Source: Euptelea pleiosperma (taxonomy: Eukaryota > Streptophyta > Magnoliopsida > Ranunculales > Eupteleaceae). From it: DNA of 64,000 nucleotides. The stretch spans positions 1-64,000 of the forward strand of contig JASUTR010000177.1 of the NCBI GenBank assembly GCA_035048495.1. The letters run 5' to 3'. A program made the position numbers and the translations under genes. Of this stretch, positions 49,501-64,000 are shown in pieces. The stretch's first letter is position 1; each line of letters begins with the position of its first letter. Below the pieces are notes generated by a model. It ran no database searches, was not told the origin of the DNA, and worked only from the letters and a program-made list of their open reading frames with translations.

Positions 49501-52500
49501 AATTTGAGACGTTGACGCACGGATGGAGCTAACTTGTTTCGACTGTCCCGAATCTTGTTCCAACACTTCAAATGTGTTGAAACAATAGTAATGGAAGAAT
49601 TTGAGTCTAATTACGAGGTTCGGTTGCGAAAAAGTCACAAGTTATAGGCTTCGGAATGTAACACACAAACTGAGTCCAATTTGAGACGTTGACGCACGGA
49701 TGGAGCTAACTTGTTTCGACTGTCCCGAATCTCAGTTCCAACACTTCAAATGTGTTGAAACAATAGTAATGGAAGAATTTGAGTCTAATTACGAGGTTCG
49801 GTTGCGAAAAAGTCACAAGTTATAGGCTTCGGAATGTAACACACAAACTGAGTCCAATTTGAGACGTTGACGCACGGATGGAGCTAACTTGTTTCGACTG
49901 TCCCGAATCTTGTTCCAACACTTCAAATGTGTTGAAACAATAGTAATGGAAGAATTTGAGTCTAATTACGAGGTTCGGTTGCGAAAAAGTCACAAGTTAT
50001 AGGCTTCGGAATGTAACACACAAACTGAGTCCAATTTGAGACGTTGACGCACGGATGGAGCTAACTTGTTTCGACTGTCCCGAATCTTGTTCCAACACTT
50101 CAAATGTGTTGAAACAATAGTAATGGAAGAATTTGAGTCTAATTACGAGGTCCGGTTGCGAAAAAGTCACAAGTTATAGGCTTCGGAATGTAACACACAA
50201 ACTGAGTCCAATTTGAGACGTTGACGCACGGATGGAGCTAACTTGTTTCGACTGTCCCGAATCTTGTTCCAACACTTCAAATGTGTTGAAACAATAGTAA
50301 TGGAAGAATTTGAGTCTAATTACGAGGTCGGTTGCGAAAAAGTCACAAGTTATAGGCTTCGGAATGTAACACACAAACTGAGTCCAATTTGAGACGTTGA
50401 CGCACGGATGGAGCTAACTTGTTTCGACTGTCCCGAATCTTGTTCCAACACTTCAAATGTGTTGAAACAATAGTAATGGAAGAATTTGAGTCTAATTACG
50501 AGGTTCGGTTGCGAAAAAGTCACAAGTTATAGGCTTCGGAATGTAACACACAAACTGAGTCCAATTTGAGACGTTCACGCACGGATGGAGCTAACTTGTT
50601 TCGACTGTCCCGAATCTTGTTCCAACACTTCAAATGTGTTGAAACAATAGTAATGGAAGAATTCGAGTCTAATTACGAGGTTCGGTTGCGAAAAAGTCAC
50701 AAGTTATAGGCTTCGGAATGTAACACACAAACTGAGTCCAATTTGAGACGTTGACGCACGGATGGAGCTAACTTGTTTCGACTGTCCCGAATCTTGTTCC
50801 AACACTTCAAATGTGTTGAAACAATAGTAATGGAAGAATTTGAGTCTAATTACGAGGTTCGGTTGCGAAAAAGTCACAAGTTATAGGCTTCGGAATGTAA
50901 CACACAAACTGAGTCCAATTTGAGACGTTGACGCACGGATGGAGCTAACTTGTTTCGACTGTCCCGAATCTTGTTCCAACACTTCAAATGTGTTGAAACA
51001 ATAGTAATGGAAGAATTTGAGTCTAATTACGAGGTTCGGTTGCGAAAAAGTCACAAGTTATAGGCTTCGGAATGTAACACACAAACTGAGTCCAATTTGA
51101 GACGTTGACGCACGGATGGAGCTAACTTGTTTCGACTGTCCCGAATCTTGTTCCAACACTTCAAATGTGTTGAAACAATAGTAATGGAAGAATTCGAGTC
51201 TAATTACGAGGTCGGTTGCGAAAAAGTCACAAGTTATAGGCTTCGGAATGTAACACACAAACTGAGTCCAATTTGAGACGTTGACGCACGGATGGAGCTA
51301 ACTTGTTTCGACTGTCCCGAATCTTGTTCCAACACTTCAAATGTGTTGAAACAATAGTAATGGAAGAATTTGAGTCTAATTACGAGGTTCGGTTGCGAAA
51401 AAGTCACAAGTTATAGGCTTCGGAATGTAACACACAAACTGAGTCCAATTTGAGACGTTGACGCACGGATGGAGCTAACTTGTTTCGACTGTCCCGAATC
51501 TTGTTCCAACACTTCAAATGTGTTGAAACAATAGTAATGGAAGAATTTGAGTCTAATTACGAGGTTCGGTTGCGAAAAAGTCACAAGTTATAGGCTTCGG
51601 AATGTAACACACAAACTGAGTCCAATTTGAGACGTTGACGCACGGATGGAGCTAACTTGTTTCGACTGTCCCGAATCTTGTTCCAACACTTCAAATGTGT
51701 TGAAACAATAGTAATGGAAGAATTTGAGTCTAATTACGAGGTTCGGTTGCGAAAAAGTCACAAGTTATAGGCTTCGGAATGTAACACACAAACTGAGTCC
51801 AATTTGAGACGTTGACGCACGGATGGAGCTAACTTGTTTCGACTGTCCCGAATCTTGTTCCAACACTTCAAATGTGTTGAAACAATAGTAATGGAAGAAT
51901 TTGAGTCTAATTACGAGGTTCGGTTGCGAAAAAGTCACAAGTTATAGGCTTCGGAATGTAACACACAAACTGAGTCCAATTTGAGACGTTGACGCACGGA
52001 TGGAGCTAACTTGTTTCGACTGTCCCGAATCTTGTTCCAACACTTCAAATGTGTTGAAACAATAGTAATGGAAGAATTCGAGTCTAATTACGAGGTCCGG
52101 TTGCGAAAAAGTCACAAGTTATAGGCTTCGGAATGTAACACACAAACTGAGTCCAATTTGAGACGTTGACGCACGGATGGAGCTAACTTGTTTCGACTGT
52201 CCCGAATCTTGTTCCAACACTTCAAATGTGTTGAAACAATAGTAATGGAAGAATTCGAGTCTAATTACGAGGTTCGGTTGCGAAAAAGTCACAAGTTATA
52301 GGCTTCGGAATGTAACACACAAACTGAGTCCAATTTGAGACGTTGACGCACGGATGGAGCTAACTTGTTTCGACTGTCCCGAATCTTGTTCCAACACTTC
52401 AAATGTGTTGAAACAATAGTAATGGAAGAATTTGAGTCTAATTACGAGGTTCGGTTGCGAAAAAGTCACAAGTTATAGGCTTCGGAATGTAACACACAAA

Positions 52501-54301
52501 CTGAGTCCAATTTGAGACGTTGACGCACGGATGGAGCTAACTTGTTTCGACTGTCCCGAATCTTGTTCCAACACTTCAAATGTGTTGAAACAATAGTAAT
52601 GGAAGAATTTGAGTCTAATTACGAGGTTCGGTTGCGAAAAAGTCACAAGTTATAGGCTTCGGAATGTAACACACAAACTGAGTCCAATTTGAGACGTTGA
52701 CGCACGGATGGAGCTAACTTGTTTCGACTGTCCCGAATCTTGTTCCAACACTTCAAATGTGTTGAAACAATAGTAATGGAAGAATTTGAGTCTAATTACG
52801 AGGTTCGGTTGCGAAAAAGTCACAAGTTATAGGCTTCGGAATGTAACACACAAACTGAGTCCAATTTGAGACGTTGACGCACGGATGGAGCTAACTTGTT
52901 TCGACTGTCCCGAATCTTGTTCCAACACTTCAAATGTGTTGAAACAATAGTAATGGAAGAATTCGAGTCTAATTACGAGGTTCGGTTGCGAAAAAGTCAC
53001 AAGTTATAGGCTTCGGAATGTAACACACAAACTGAGTCCAATTTGAGACGTTCACGCACGGATGGAGCTAACTTGTTTCGACTGTCCCGAATCTTGTTCC
53101 AACACTTCAAATGTGTTGAAACAATAGTAATGGAAGAATTCGAGTCTAATTACGAGGTTCGGTTGCGAAAAAGTCACAAGTTATAGGCTTCGGAATGTAA
53201 CACACAAACTGAGTCCAATTTGAGACGTTGACGCACGGATGGAGCTAACTTGTTTCGACTGTCCCGAATCTTGTTCCAACACTTCAAATGTGTTGAAACA
53301 ATAGTAATGGAAGAATTTGAGTCTAATTACGAGGTTCGGTTGCGAAAAAGTCACAAGTTATAGGCTTCGGAATGTAACACACAAACTGAGTCCAATTTGA
53401 GACGTTGACGCACGGATGGAGCTAACTTGTTTCGACTGTCCCGAATCTTGTTCCAACACTTCAAATGTGTTGAAACAATAGTAATGGAAGAATTTGAGTC
53501 TAATTACGAGGTTCGGTTGCGAAAAAGTCACAAGTTATAGGCTTCGGAATGTAACACACAAACTGAGTCCAATTTGAGACGTTGACGCACGGATGGAGCT
53601 AACTTGTTTCGACAGTCCGAAATCTTGTTCCAACACTTCAAATGTGTTGAAACAATAGTAATGGAAGAATTCGAGTCTAATTACGAGGTCCGGTTGCGAA
53701 AAAGTCACAAGTTATAGGCTTCGGAATGTAACACACAAACTGAGTCCAATTTGAGACGTTCACGCACGGATGGAGCAAACTTGTTTCGACTGTCCCGAAT
53801 CTTGTTCCAACACTTCAAATGTGTTGAAACAATAGTAATGGAAGAATTCGAGTCTAATTACGAGGTTCGGTTGCGAAAAAGTCACAAGTTATAGGCTTCG
53901 GAATGTAACACACAAACTGAGTCCAATTTGAGACGTTCACGCACGGATGGAGCTAACTTGTTTCGACTGTCCCGAATCTTGTTCCAACACTTCAAATGTG
54001 TTGAAACAATAGTAATGGAAGAATTGAGTCTAATTACGAGGTTCGGTTGCGAAAAAGTCACAAGTTATAGGCTTCGGAATGTAACACACAAACTGAGTCC
54101 AATTTGAGACGTTGACGCACGGATGGAGCTAACTTGTTTCGACTGTCCCGAATCTTGTTCCAACACTTCAAATGTGTTGAAACAATAGTAATGGAAGAAT
54201 TCGAGTCTAATTACGAGGTTCGGTTGCGAAAAAGTCACAAGTTATAGGCTTCGGAATGTAACACACAAACTGAGTCCAATTTGAGACGTTCACGCACGGA
54301 T
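43513..54301. repeat. Homogeneous 177-bp monomer block, right
   Basis: About 61 near-majority monomers with the same limited alternation of sites as the left uniform block and frequent gaggtcgg 176-bp units. Diverged E, D, F, C or G variants are almost absent until about 53600, where a cagtccgaaatc unit and a gagcaaac unit appear. No gene is seen. Confidence 0.83.
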
Positions 54302-57300
54302 GGAGCTAACTTGTTTCGACTGTCCCGAATCTTGTTCCAACACTTCAAATGTGTTGAAACAATAGTAATGGAAGAATGCGAGTCTAATTACGAGGTTCGG
54401 TTGCGAAAAAGTCACAAGTTATAGGCTTCGGAATGTAACACACAAACTGAGTCCAATTTGAGACGTTGACGCACGGATGGAGCTAACTTGTTTCGACTGT
54501 CCCGAATCTCATTCCAACACTTCAAATGTGTTGAAACAATAGTAATGGAAGAATTTGAGTCTAATTACGAGGTTCGGTTGCGAAAAAGTCACAAGTTATA
54601 GGCTTCGGAATGTAACACACAAACTGAGTCCAATTTGAGACGTTGACGCACGGATGGAGCTAACTTGTTTCGACTGTCCGAATCTTGTTCCAACACTTCA
54701 AATGTGTTGAAACAATAGTAATGGAAGAGTTTGAGTCCAATTACGAGGTCGATTGCGAAAAAGTCACAAGTTATAGGCTTCGGAATGTAACACACAAACT
54801 GAGTCCAATTTGAGACGTTGACGCACGGATGGAGCTAACTTGTTTCGACTATCCCGAATCTTGTTTCAACACTTCAAATGTGTTGAAACAATAGTAATGG
54901 AAGAGTTTGAGTCTAATTACGAGGTCCGGTTGCGAAAAAGTCACAAGTTATAGGCTTCGGAATGTAACACACAAACTGAGTCCAATTTGAGACGTTGACG
55001 CACGGATGGAGCTAACTTGTTTCGACAGTCCCGAATCTTGTTCCAACACTTCAAATGTGTTGAAACAATAGTAATGGAAGAATTCGAGTCTAATTACGAG
55101 GTCCGGTTGCGAAAAAGTCACAAGTTATAGGCTTCGGAATGTAACACACAAACTGAGTCCAATTTGAGACGTTGACGCACGGATGGAGCTAACTTGTTTC
55201 GACTGTCCCGAATCTTGTTCCAACACTTCAAATGTGTTGAAACAATAGTAATGGAAGAATTTGAGTCTAATTACGAGGTTCGGTTGCGAAAAAGTCACAA
55301 GTTATAGGCTTCGGAATGTAACACACAAACTGAGTCCAATTTGAGACGTTCACGCACGGATGGAGCTAACTTGTTTCGACTGTCCCGAATCTCATTCCAA
55401 CACTTCAAATGTGTTGAAACAATAGTAATGGAAGAATTTGAGTCTAATTACGAGGTTCGGTTGCGAAAAAGTCACAAGTTATAGGCTTCGGAATGTAACA
55501 CACAAACTGAGTCCAATTTGAGACGTTGACGCACGGATGGAGCTAACTTGTTTCGACTATCCCGAATCTTGTTCCAACACTTCAAATGTGTTGAAACAAT
55601 AGTAATGGAAGAGTTTGAGTCCAATTACGAGGTCCGGTTGCGAAAAAGTCACAAGTTATAGGCTTCGGAATGTAACACACAAACTGAGTCCAATTTGAGA
55701 CGTTGACGCACGGATGGAGCTAACTTGTTTCGACTATCACGAATCTTGTTTCAACACTTCAAATGTGTTGAAACAATAGTAATGGAAGAGTTTGAGTCCA
55801 ATTACGAGGTCCGGTTGCGAAAAAGTCACAAGTTATAGGCTTCGGAATGTAACACACAAACTGAGTCCAAATTGAGACGTTGACGCACGGATGGAGCTAA
55901 CTTGTTTCGACTGTCCCGAATCTTGTTCCAACACTTCAAATGTGTTGAAACAATAGTAATGGAAGAATTCGAGTCTAATTACGAGGTCCGGTTGCGAAAA
56001 AGTCACAAGTTATAGGCTTCGGAATGTAACACACAAACTGAGTCCAATTTGAGACGTTCACGCACGGATGGAGCTAACTTGTTTCGACTGTCCCGAATCT
56101 TGTTCCAACACTTCAAATGTGTTGAAACAATAGTAATGGAAGAATTTGAGTCTAATTACGAGGTTCGGTTGCGAAAAAGTCACAAGTTATAGGCTTCGGA
56201 ATGTAACACACAAACTGAGTCCAATTTGAGACGTTGACGCACGGATGGAGCTAACTTGTTTCGACTGTCCCGAAATCTTGTTCCAACACTTCAAATGTGT
56301 TGAAACAATAGTAATGGAAGAATTCGAGTCTAATTACGAGGTCGGTTGCGAAAAAGTCACAAGTTATAGGCTTCGGAATGTAACACACAAACTGAGTCCA
56401 ATTTGAGACGTTCACGCACGGATGGAGCTAACTTGTTTCGACTGTCCCGAATCTTGTTCCAACACTTCAAATGTGTTGAAACAATAGTAATGGAAGAATT
56501 CGAGTCTAATTACGAGGTTCGGTTGCGAAAAAGTCACAAGTTATAGGCTTCGGAATGTAACACACAAACTGAGTCCAATTTGAGACGTTGACGCACGGAT
56601 GGAGCTAACTTGTTTCGACTGTCCCGAATCTTGTTCCAACACTTCAAATGTGTTGAAACAATAGTAATGGAAGAATTTGAGTCTAATTACGAGGTTCGGT
56701 TGCGAAAAAGTCACAAGTTATAGGCTTCGGAATGTAACACACAAACTGAGTCCAATTTGAGACGTTGACGCACGGATGGAGCTAACTTGTTTCGACTGTC
56801 CCGAATCTTGTTCCAACACTTCAAATGTGTTGAAACAATAGTAATGGAAGAATTCGAGTCTAATTACGAGGTTCGGTTGCGAAAAAGTCACAAGTTATAG
56901 GCTTCGGAATGTAACACACAAACTGAGTCCAATTTGAGACGTTCACGCACGGATGGAGCTAACTTGTTTCGACTGTCCCGAATCTTGTTCCAACACTTCA
57001 AATGTGTTGAAACAATAGTAATGGAAGAATTCGAGTCTAATTACGAGGTTCGGTTGCGAAAAAGTCACAAGTTATAGGCTTCGGAATGTAACACACAAAC
57101 TGAGTCCAATTTGAGACGTTGACGCACGGATGGAGCTAACTTGTTTCGACTGTCCCGAATCTTATTCCAACACTTCAAATGTGTTGAAACAATAGTAATG
57201 GAAGAATTTGAGTCTAATTACGAGGTTCGGTTGCGAAAAAGTCACAAGTTATAGGCTTCGGAATGTAACACACAAACTGAGTCCAATTTGAGACGTTGAC

Positions 57301-60300
57301 GCACGGATGGAGCTAACTTGTTTCGCCTATCCCGAATCTTGTTCCAACACTTCAAATGTGTTGAAACAATAGTAATGGAAGAGTTTGAGTCCAATTACGA
57401 GGTCCGATTGCGAAAAAGTCACAAGTTATAGGCTTCGGAATGTAACACACAAACTGAGTCCAATTTGAGACGTTGACGCACGGATGGAGCTAACTTGTTT
57501 CGACTATCACGAATCTTGTTTCAACACTTCAAATGTGTTGAAACAATAGTAATGGAAGAGTTTGAGTCCAATTACGAGGCTCGGTTGCGAAAAAGTCACA
57601 AGTTATAGGCTTCGGAATGTAACACACAAACTGAGTCCAATTTGAGACGTTGACGCACGGATGGAGCTAACTTGTTTCGACAGTCCGAAATCTTGTTCCA
57701 ACACTTCAAATGTGTTGAAACAATAGTAATGGAAGAATTCGAGTCTAATTACGAGGTCCGGTTGCGAAAAAGTCACAAGTTATAGGCTTCGGAATGTAAC
57801 ACACAAACTGAGTCCAATTTGAGACGTTGACGCACGGATGGAGCTAACTTGTTTCGACTGTCCCGAATCTAGTTCCAACACTTCAAATGTGTTGAAACAA
57901 TAGTAATGGAAGAATTTGAGTCTAATTACGAGGTTCGGTTGCGAAAAAGTCACAAGTTATAGGCTTCGGAATGTAACACACAAACTGAGTCCAATTTGAG
58001 ACGTTGACGCACGGATGGAGCTAACTTGTTTCGACTGTCCCGAATCTTGTTCCAACACTTCAAATGTGTTGAAACAATAGTAATGGAAGAATTTGAGTCT
58101 AATTACGAGGTTCGGTTGCGAAAAAGTCACAAGTTATAGGCTTCGGAATGTAACACACAAACTGAGTCCAATTTGAGACGTTGACGCACGGATGGAGCTA
58201 ACTTGTTTCGACTGTCCCGAATCTTGTTCCAACACTTCAAATGTGTTGAAACAATAGTAATGGAAGAATTTGAGTCTAATTACGAGGTCCGGTTGCGAAA
58301 AAGTCACAAGTTATAGGCTTCGGAATGTAACACACAAACTGAGTCCAATTTGAGACGTTGACGCACGGATGGAGCTAACTTGTTTCGACTGTCCCGAATC
58401 TTGTTCCAACACTTCAAATGTGTTGAAACAATAGTAATGGAAGAATTTGAGTCTAATTACGAGGTCCGGTTGCGAAAAAGTCACAAGTTATAGGCTTCGG
58501 AATGTAACACACAAACTGAGTCCAATTTGAGACGTTGACGCACGGATGGAGCTAACTTGTTTCGACTGTCCCGAATCTTGTTCCAACACTTCAAATGTGT
58601 TGAAACAATAGTAATGGAAGAATTTGAGTCTAATTACGAGGTTCGGTTGCGAAAAAGTCACAAGTTATAGGCTTCGGAATGTAACACACAAACTGAGTCC
58701 AATTTGAGACGTTGACGCACGGATGGAGCTAACTTGTTTCGACTGTCCCGAATCTTGTTCCAACACTTCAAATGTGTTGAAACAATAGTAATGGAAGAAT
58801 TTGAGTCTAATTACGAGGTTCGGTTGCGAAAAAGTCACAAGTTATAGGCTTCGGAATGTAACACACAAACTGAGTCCAATTTGAGACGTTGACGCACGGA
58901 TGGAGCTAACTTGTTTCGACTGTCCCGAATCTTGTTCCAACACTTCAAATGTGTTGAAACAATAGTAATGGAAGAATTCGAGTCTAATTACGAGGTCGGT
59001 TGCGAAAAAGTCACAAGTTATAGGCTTCGGAATGTAACACACAAACTGAGTCCAATTTGAGACGTTCACGCACGGATGGAGCTAACTTGTTTCGACTGTC
59101 CCGAATCTTGTTCCAACACTTCAAATGTGTTGAAACAATAGTAATGGAAGAATTCGAGTCTAATTACGAGGTTCGGTTGCGAAAAAGTCACAAGTTATAG
59201 GCTTCGGAATGTAACACACAAACTGAGTCCAATTTGAGACGTTGACGCACGGATGGAGCTAACTTGTTTCGACTGTCCCGAATCTTGTTCCAACACTTCA
59301 AATGTGTTGAAACAATAGTAATGGAAGAATTTGAGTCTAATTACGAGGTTCGGTTGCGAAAAAGTCACAAGTTATAGGCTTCGGAATGTAACACACAAAC
59401 TGAGTCCAATTTGAGACGTTGACGCACGGATGGAGCTAACTTGTTTCGACTGTCCCGAATCTTGTTCCAACACTTCAAATGTGTTGAAACAATAGTAATG
59501 GAAGAATTTGAGTCTAATTACGAGGTTCGGTTGCGAAAAAGTCACAAGTTATAGGCTTCGGAATGTAACACACAAACTGAGTCCAATTTGAGACGTTGAC
59601 GCACGGATGGAGCTAACTTGTTTCGACTGTCCCGAATCTTGTTCCAACACTTCAAATGTGTTGAAACAATAGTAATGGAAGAATTTGAGTCTAATTACGA
59701 GGTTCGGTTGCGAAAAAGTCACAAGTTATAGGCTTCGGAATGTAACACACAAACTGAGTCCAATTTGAGACGTTGACGCACGGATGGAGCTAACTTGTTT
59801 CGACTGTCCCGAATCTTGTTCCAACACTTCAAATGTGTTGAAACAATAGTAATGGAAGAATTCGAGTCTAATTACGAGGTCGGTTGCGAAAAAGTCACAA
59901 GTTATAGGCTTCGGAATGTAACACACAAACTGAGTCCAATTTGAGACGTTGACGCACGGATGGAGCTAACTTGTTTCGACTGTCCCGAATCTTGTTCCAA
60001 CACTTCAAATGTGTTGAAACAATAGTAATGGAAGAATTCGAGTCTAATTACGAGGTTCGGTTGCGAAAAAGTCACAAGTTATAGGCTTCGGAATGTAACA
60101 CACAAACTGAGTCCAATTTGAGACGTTCACGCACGGATGGAGCTAACTTGTTTCGACTGTCCCGAATCTTGTTCCAACACTTCAAATGTGTTGAAACAAT
60201 AGTAATGGAAGAATTCGAGTCTAATTACGAGGTTCGGTTGCGAAAAAGTCACAAGTTATAGGCTTCGGAATGTAACACACAAACTGAGTCCAATTTGAGA

Positions 60301-63300
60301 CGTTGACGCACGGATGGAGCTAACTTGTTTCGACTGTCCCGAATCTTGTTCCAACACTTCAAATGTGTTGAAACAATAGTAATGGAAGAATTTGAGTCTA
60401 ATTACGAGGTTCGGTTGCGAAAAAGTCACAAGTTATAGGCTTCGGAATGTAACACACAAACTGAGTCCAATTTGAGACGTTGACGCACGGATGGAGCTAA
60501 CTTGTTTCGACTATCCCGAATCTTGTTCCAACACTTCAAATGTGTTGAAACAATAGTAATGGAAGAGTTTGAGTCTAATTACGAGGTCCGGTTGCGAAAA
60601 AGTCACAAGTTATAGGCTTCGGAATGTAACACACAAACTGAGTCCAATTTGAGACGTTGACGCACGGATGGAGCTAACTTGTTTCGACTATCCCGAATTT
60701 TGTTCCAACATTTCAAATGTGTTGAAACAATAGTAATGGAAGAGTTTGAGTCCTAATTACGAGGTCCGGTTGCGAAAAAGTCACAAGTTATAGGCTTCGG
60801 AATGTAACACACAAACTGAGTCCAATTTGAGACGTTGTCGCACGGATGGAGCTAAATTGTTTCGACTGTCCCGAATCTTGTTCCAACACTTCAAATGTGT
60901 TGAAACAATAGTAATGGAAGAATTCGAGTCTAATTACGAGGTCTGGTTGCGAAAAAGTCACAAGTTATAGGCTTCGGAATGTAACACACAAACTGAGTCC
61001 AATTTGAGACGTTGACGCACGGATGGAGCTAACTTGTTTCGACTGTCCCGAATCTTGTTCCAACACTTCAAATGTGTTGAAACAATAGTAATGGAAGAAT
61101 TGAGTCTAATTACGAGGTTCGGTTGCGAAAAAGTCACAAGTTATAGGCTTCGGAATGTAACACACAAACTGAGTCCAATTTGAGACGTTGACGCACGGAT
61201 GGAGCTAACTTGTTTCGACTGTCCCGAATCTTGTTCCAACACTTCAAATGTGTTGAAACAATAGTAATGGAAGAATTCGAGTCTAATTACGAGGTCCGGT
61301 TGCGAAAAAGTCACAAGTTATAGGCTTCGGAATGTAACACACAAACTGAGTCCAATTTGAGACGTTGACGCACGGATGGAGCTAACTTGTTTCGACTGTC
61401 CCGAATCTTGTTCCAACACTTCAAATGTGTTGAAACAATAGTAATGGAAGAATTCGAGTCTAATTACGAGGTTCGGTTGCGAAAAAGTCACAAGTTATAG
61501 GCTTCGGAATGTAACACACAAACTGAGTCCAATTTGAGACGTTGACGCACGGATGGAGCTAACTTGTTTCGACTGTCCCGAATCTTGTTCCAACACTTCA
61601 AATGTGTTGAAACAATAGTAATGGAAGAATTTGAGTCTAATTACGAGGTTCGGTTGCGAAAAAGTCACAAGTTATAGGCTTCGGAATGTAACACACAAAC
61701 TGAGTCCAATTTGAGACGTTGACGCACGGATGGAGCTAACTTGTTTCGACTGTCCCGAATCTTGTTCCAACACTTCAAATGTGTTGAAACAATAGTAATG
61801 GAAGAATTTGAGTCTAATTACGAGGTTCGGTTGCGAAAAAGTCACAAGTTATAGGCTTCGGAATGTAACACACAAACTGAGTCCAATTTGAGACGTTGAC
61901 GCACGGATGGAGCTAACTTGTTTCGACTGTCCCGAATCTTGTTCCAACACTTCAAATGTGTTGAAACAATAGTAATGGAAGAATTCGAGTCTAATTACGA
62001 GGTCGGTTGCGAAAAAGTCACAAGTTATAGGCTTCGGAATGTAACACACAAACTGAGTCAATTTGAGACGTTCAAGCACGGATGGAGCAAACTTGTTTCG
62101 ACTGTCCCGAATCTTGTTCCAACACTTCAAATGTGTTGAAACAATAGTAATGGAAGAATTCGAGTCTAATTACGAGGTTCGGTTGCGAAAAAGTCACAAG
62201 TTATAGGCTTCGGAATGTAACACACAAACTGAGTCCAATTTGAGACGTTCACGCACGGATAGAGCTAACTTGTTTCGACTGTCCCGAATCTTGTTCCAAC
62301 ACTTCAAATGTGTTGAAACAATAGTAATGGAAGAATTCGAGTCTAATTACGAGGTTCGGTTGCGAAAAAGTCACAAGTTATAGGCTTCGGAATGTAACAC
62401 ACAAACTGAGTCCAATTTGAGACGTTGACGCACGGATGGAGCTAACTTGTTTCGACTGTCCCGAATCTTGTTCCAACACTTCAAATGTGTTGAAACAATA
62501 GTAATGGAAGAATTCGAGTCTAATTACGAGGTTCGGTTGCGAAAAAGTCACAAGTTATAGGCTTCGGAATGTAACACACAAACTGAGTCCAATTTGAGAC
62601 GTTCACGCACGGATGGAGCTAACTTGTTTCGACTGTCCCGAATCTTGTTCCAACACTTCAAATGTGTTGAAACAATAGTAATGGAAGAATTCGAGTCTAA
62701 TTACGAGGTTCGGTTGCGAAAAAGTCACAAGTTATAGGCTTCGGAATGTAACACACAAACTGAGTCCAATTTGAGACGTTGACGCACGGATGGAGCTAAC
62801 TTGTTTCGACTGTCCCGAATCTCTGTTCCAACACTTCAAATGTGTTGAAACAATAGTAATGGAAGAATTTGAGTCTAATTACGAGGTTCGGTTGCGAAAA
62901 AGTCACAAGTTATAGGCTTCGGAATGTAACACACAAACTGAGTCCAATTTGAGACGTTGACGCACGGATGGAGCTAACTTGTTTCGACTGTCCGAATCTT
63001 GTTCCAATACTTCAAATGTGTTGAAACAATAGTAATGGAAGAGTTTGAGTCTAATTACGAGGTCGGTTGCGAAAAAGTCACAAGTTATAGGCTTCGGAAT
63101 GTAACAACAAACTGAGTCCAATTTGAGACGTTGACGCACGGATGGAGCTAACTTGTTTCGACTATCCGAATCTTGTTCCAACACTTCAAATGTGTTGAAC
63201 AATAGTAATGGAAGAGTTGAGTCAATTACGAGGTCCGGTTGCGAAAAAGTCACAAGTTATAGGCTTCGGAATGTAACACACAAACTGAGTCCAATTTGAG

Positions 63301-64000
63301 ACGTTGACGCACGGATGGAGCTAACTTGTTTCGACAGTCCCGAATCTTGTTCCAACACTTCAAATGTGTTGAAACAATAGTAATGGAAGAATTCGAGTCT
63401 AATTACGAGGTCCGGTTGCGAAAAAGTCAGAGTTATAGGCTTCGGAATGTAACACACAAACTGAGTCCAATTTGAGACGTTGACGCACGGATGGAGCTAA
63501 CTTGTTTCGACTGTCCCGAATCTCATTCCAACACTTCAAATGTGTTGAAACAATAGTAATGGAAGAATTTGAGTCTAATTACGAGGTTCGGTTGCGAAAA
63601 AGTCACAAGTTATAGGCTTCGGAATGTAACACACAAACTGAGTCCAATTTGAGACGTTCACGCACGGATGGAGCTAACTTGTTTCGACTGTCCGAATCTC
63701 ATTCCAACACTTCAAATGTGTTGAAACAATAGTAATGGAAGAATTTGAGTCTAATTACGAGGTTCGGTTGCGAAAAAGTCACAAGTTATAGGCTTCGGAA
63801 TGTAACACACAAACTGAGTCCAATTTGAGACGTTGACGCACGGATGGAGCTAACTTGTTTCGCCTATCAGAATCTTGTTCCAACACTTCAAATGTGTTGA
63901 AACAATAGTAATGGAAGAGTTTGAGTCCAATTACGAGGTCCGGTTGCGAAAAAGTCACAAGTTATAGGCTTCGGAATGTAACACACAAACTGAGTCCAAA
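54302..64000. repeat. Right-hand satellite with renewed variants
   Basis: Majority monomers mixed with relics of E-D-F trios, for example cgcctatcc, cgactatcacg and cagtccgaaatc in consecutive units at about 57325, 57500 and 57680, and tatcacg at about 55735. From about 62990 to 63450 several one-base deletions cluster in consecutive units. The array runs off the window end. Confidence 0.75.

Larger units (their letters stand above)
32968..64000. repeat. 177-bp satellite array, right arm
   Basis: The same satellite in the same orientation and register resumes directly after the LINE and its target duplication. It continues to the window end, about 175 monomers. The array is open at both window edges, so its full size is unknown. 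No second interruption, gene or unrelated insertion was noticed in this arm. Confidence 0.96.

Noticed and set aside
1..64000. CRISPR-like regularly spaced repeats
   Set aside because: Repeats are contiguous 177-bp monomers without unique spacers, and the protein content is eukaryotic.
1..64000. 5S rDNA or telomeric repeat array
   Set aside because: No 5S gene internal promoter boxes and no TTTAGGG-type telomere runs were seen; the monomer is not recognisable as rDNA.

Overview
The window is repetitive plant nuclear DNA and probably centromeric or pericentromeric. It is one long head-to-tail array of a satellite with a 177-bp monomer, about 328 copies, interrupted once by a single LINE retrotransposon. 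The organism is inferred to be a flowering plant, most likely a eudicot. The LINE has the plant L1 layout: an ORF1 with a DUF4283-like domain and CCHC knuckle, then an ORF2 with endonuclease, reverse transcriptase, zf-RVT and RNase H domains. The satellite unit length is typical of plant centromere repeats. I do not recognise the satellite as belonging to a particular species.

Layout. 1-2841: two copies of an 8-monomer higher-order repeat (HOR, ~1.41 kb). 2842-20866: a long, rather uniform monomer block. 20867-21929: mixed variants. 21930-24054: three copies of a 4-monomer HOR (708 bp). 24586-43512: five consecutive copies of a 15-monomer HOR (2,655 bp = 15 x 177). The last monomer of the first copy carries the LINE (27136-32954), flanked by a 13-bp target site duplication. 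43513-54301: a second uniform block. 54302-64000: monomers with renewed variant mixing and, near 63 kb, a cluster of one-base deletions.

The only convincing protein-coding genes are the two LINE ORFs on the + strand. ORF1 (450 aa from its first ATG at 27363) is an RNA-binding chaperone-type protein. ORF2 (1,388 aa) is the enzyme that nicks the target and copies the RNA. They overlap by ATGA, so ORF2 is probably reached by termination-reinitiation. Both frames are open, the visible catalytic residues are present, the poly(A) is uninterrupted and the target duplication is perfect. The insertion therefore looks recent and may be competent. It is absent from the four other HOR copies, so it postdates the amplification of the 15-mer.

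No tRNA, rRNA, CRISPR, bacterial or viral system is visible. The many short minus-strand open frames in the satellite come from one-base deletions and are not genes. The points most worth a second look are the nested 15-mer structure, a strong dyad symmetry in every monomer (perfect 12-bp arms in some variants) with the LINE inserted at its edge, the ATGA coupling and the upstream start codons of the LINE, and indel clusters that may be assembly error.
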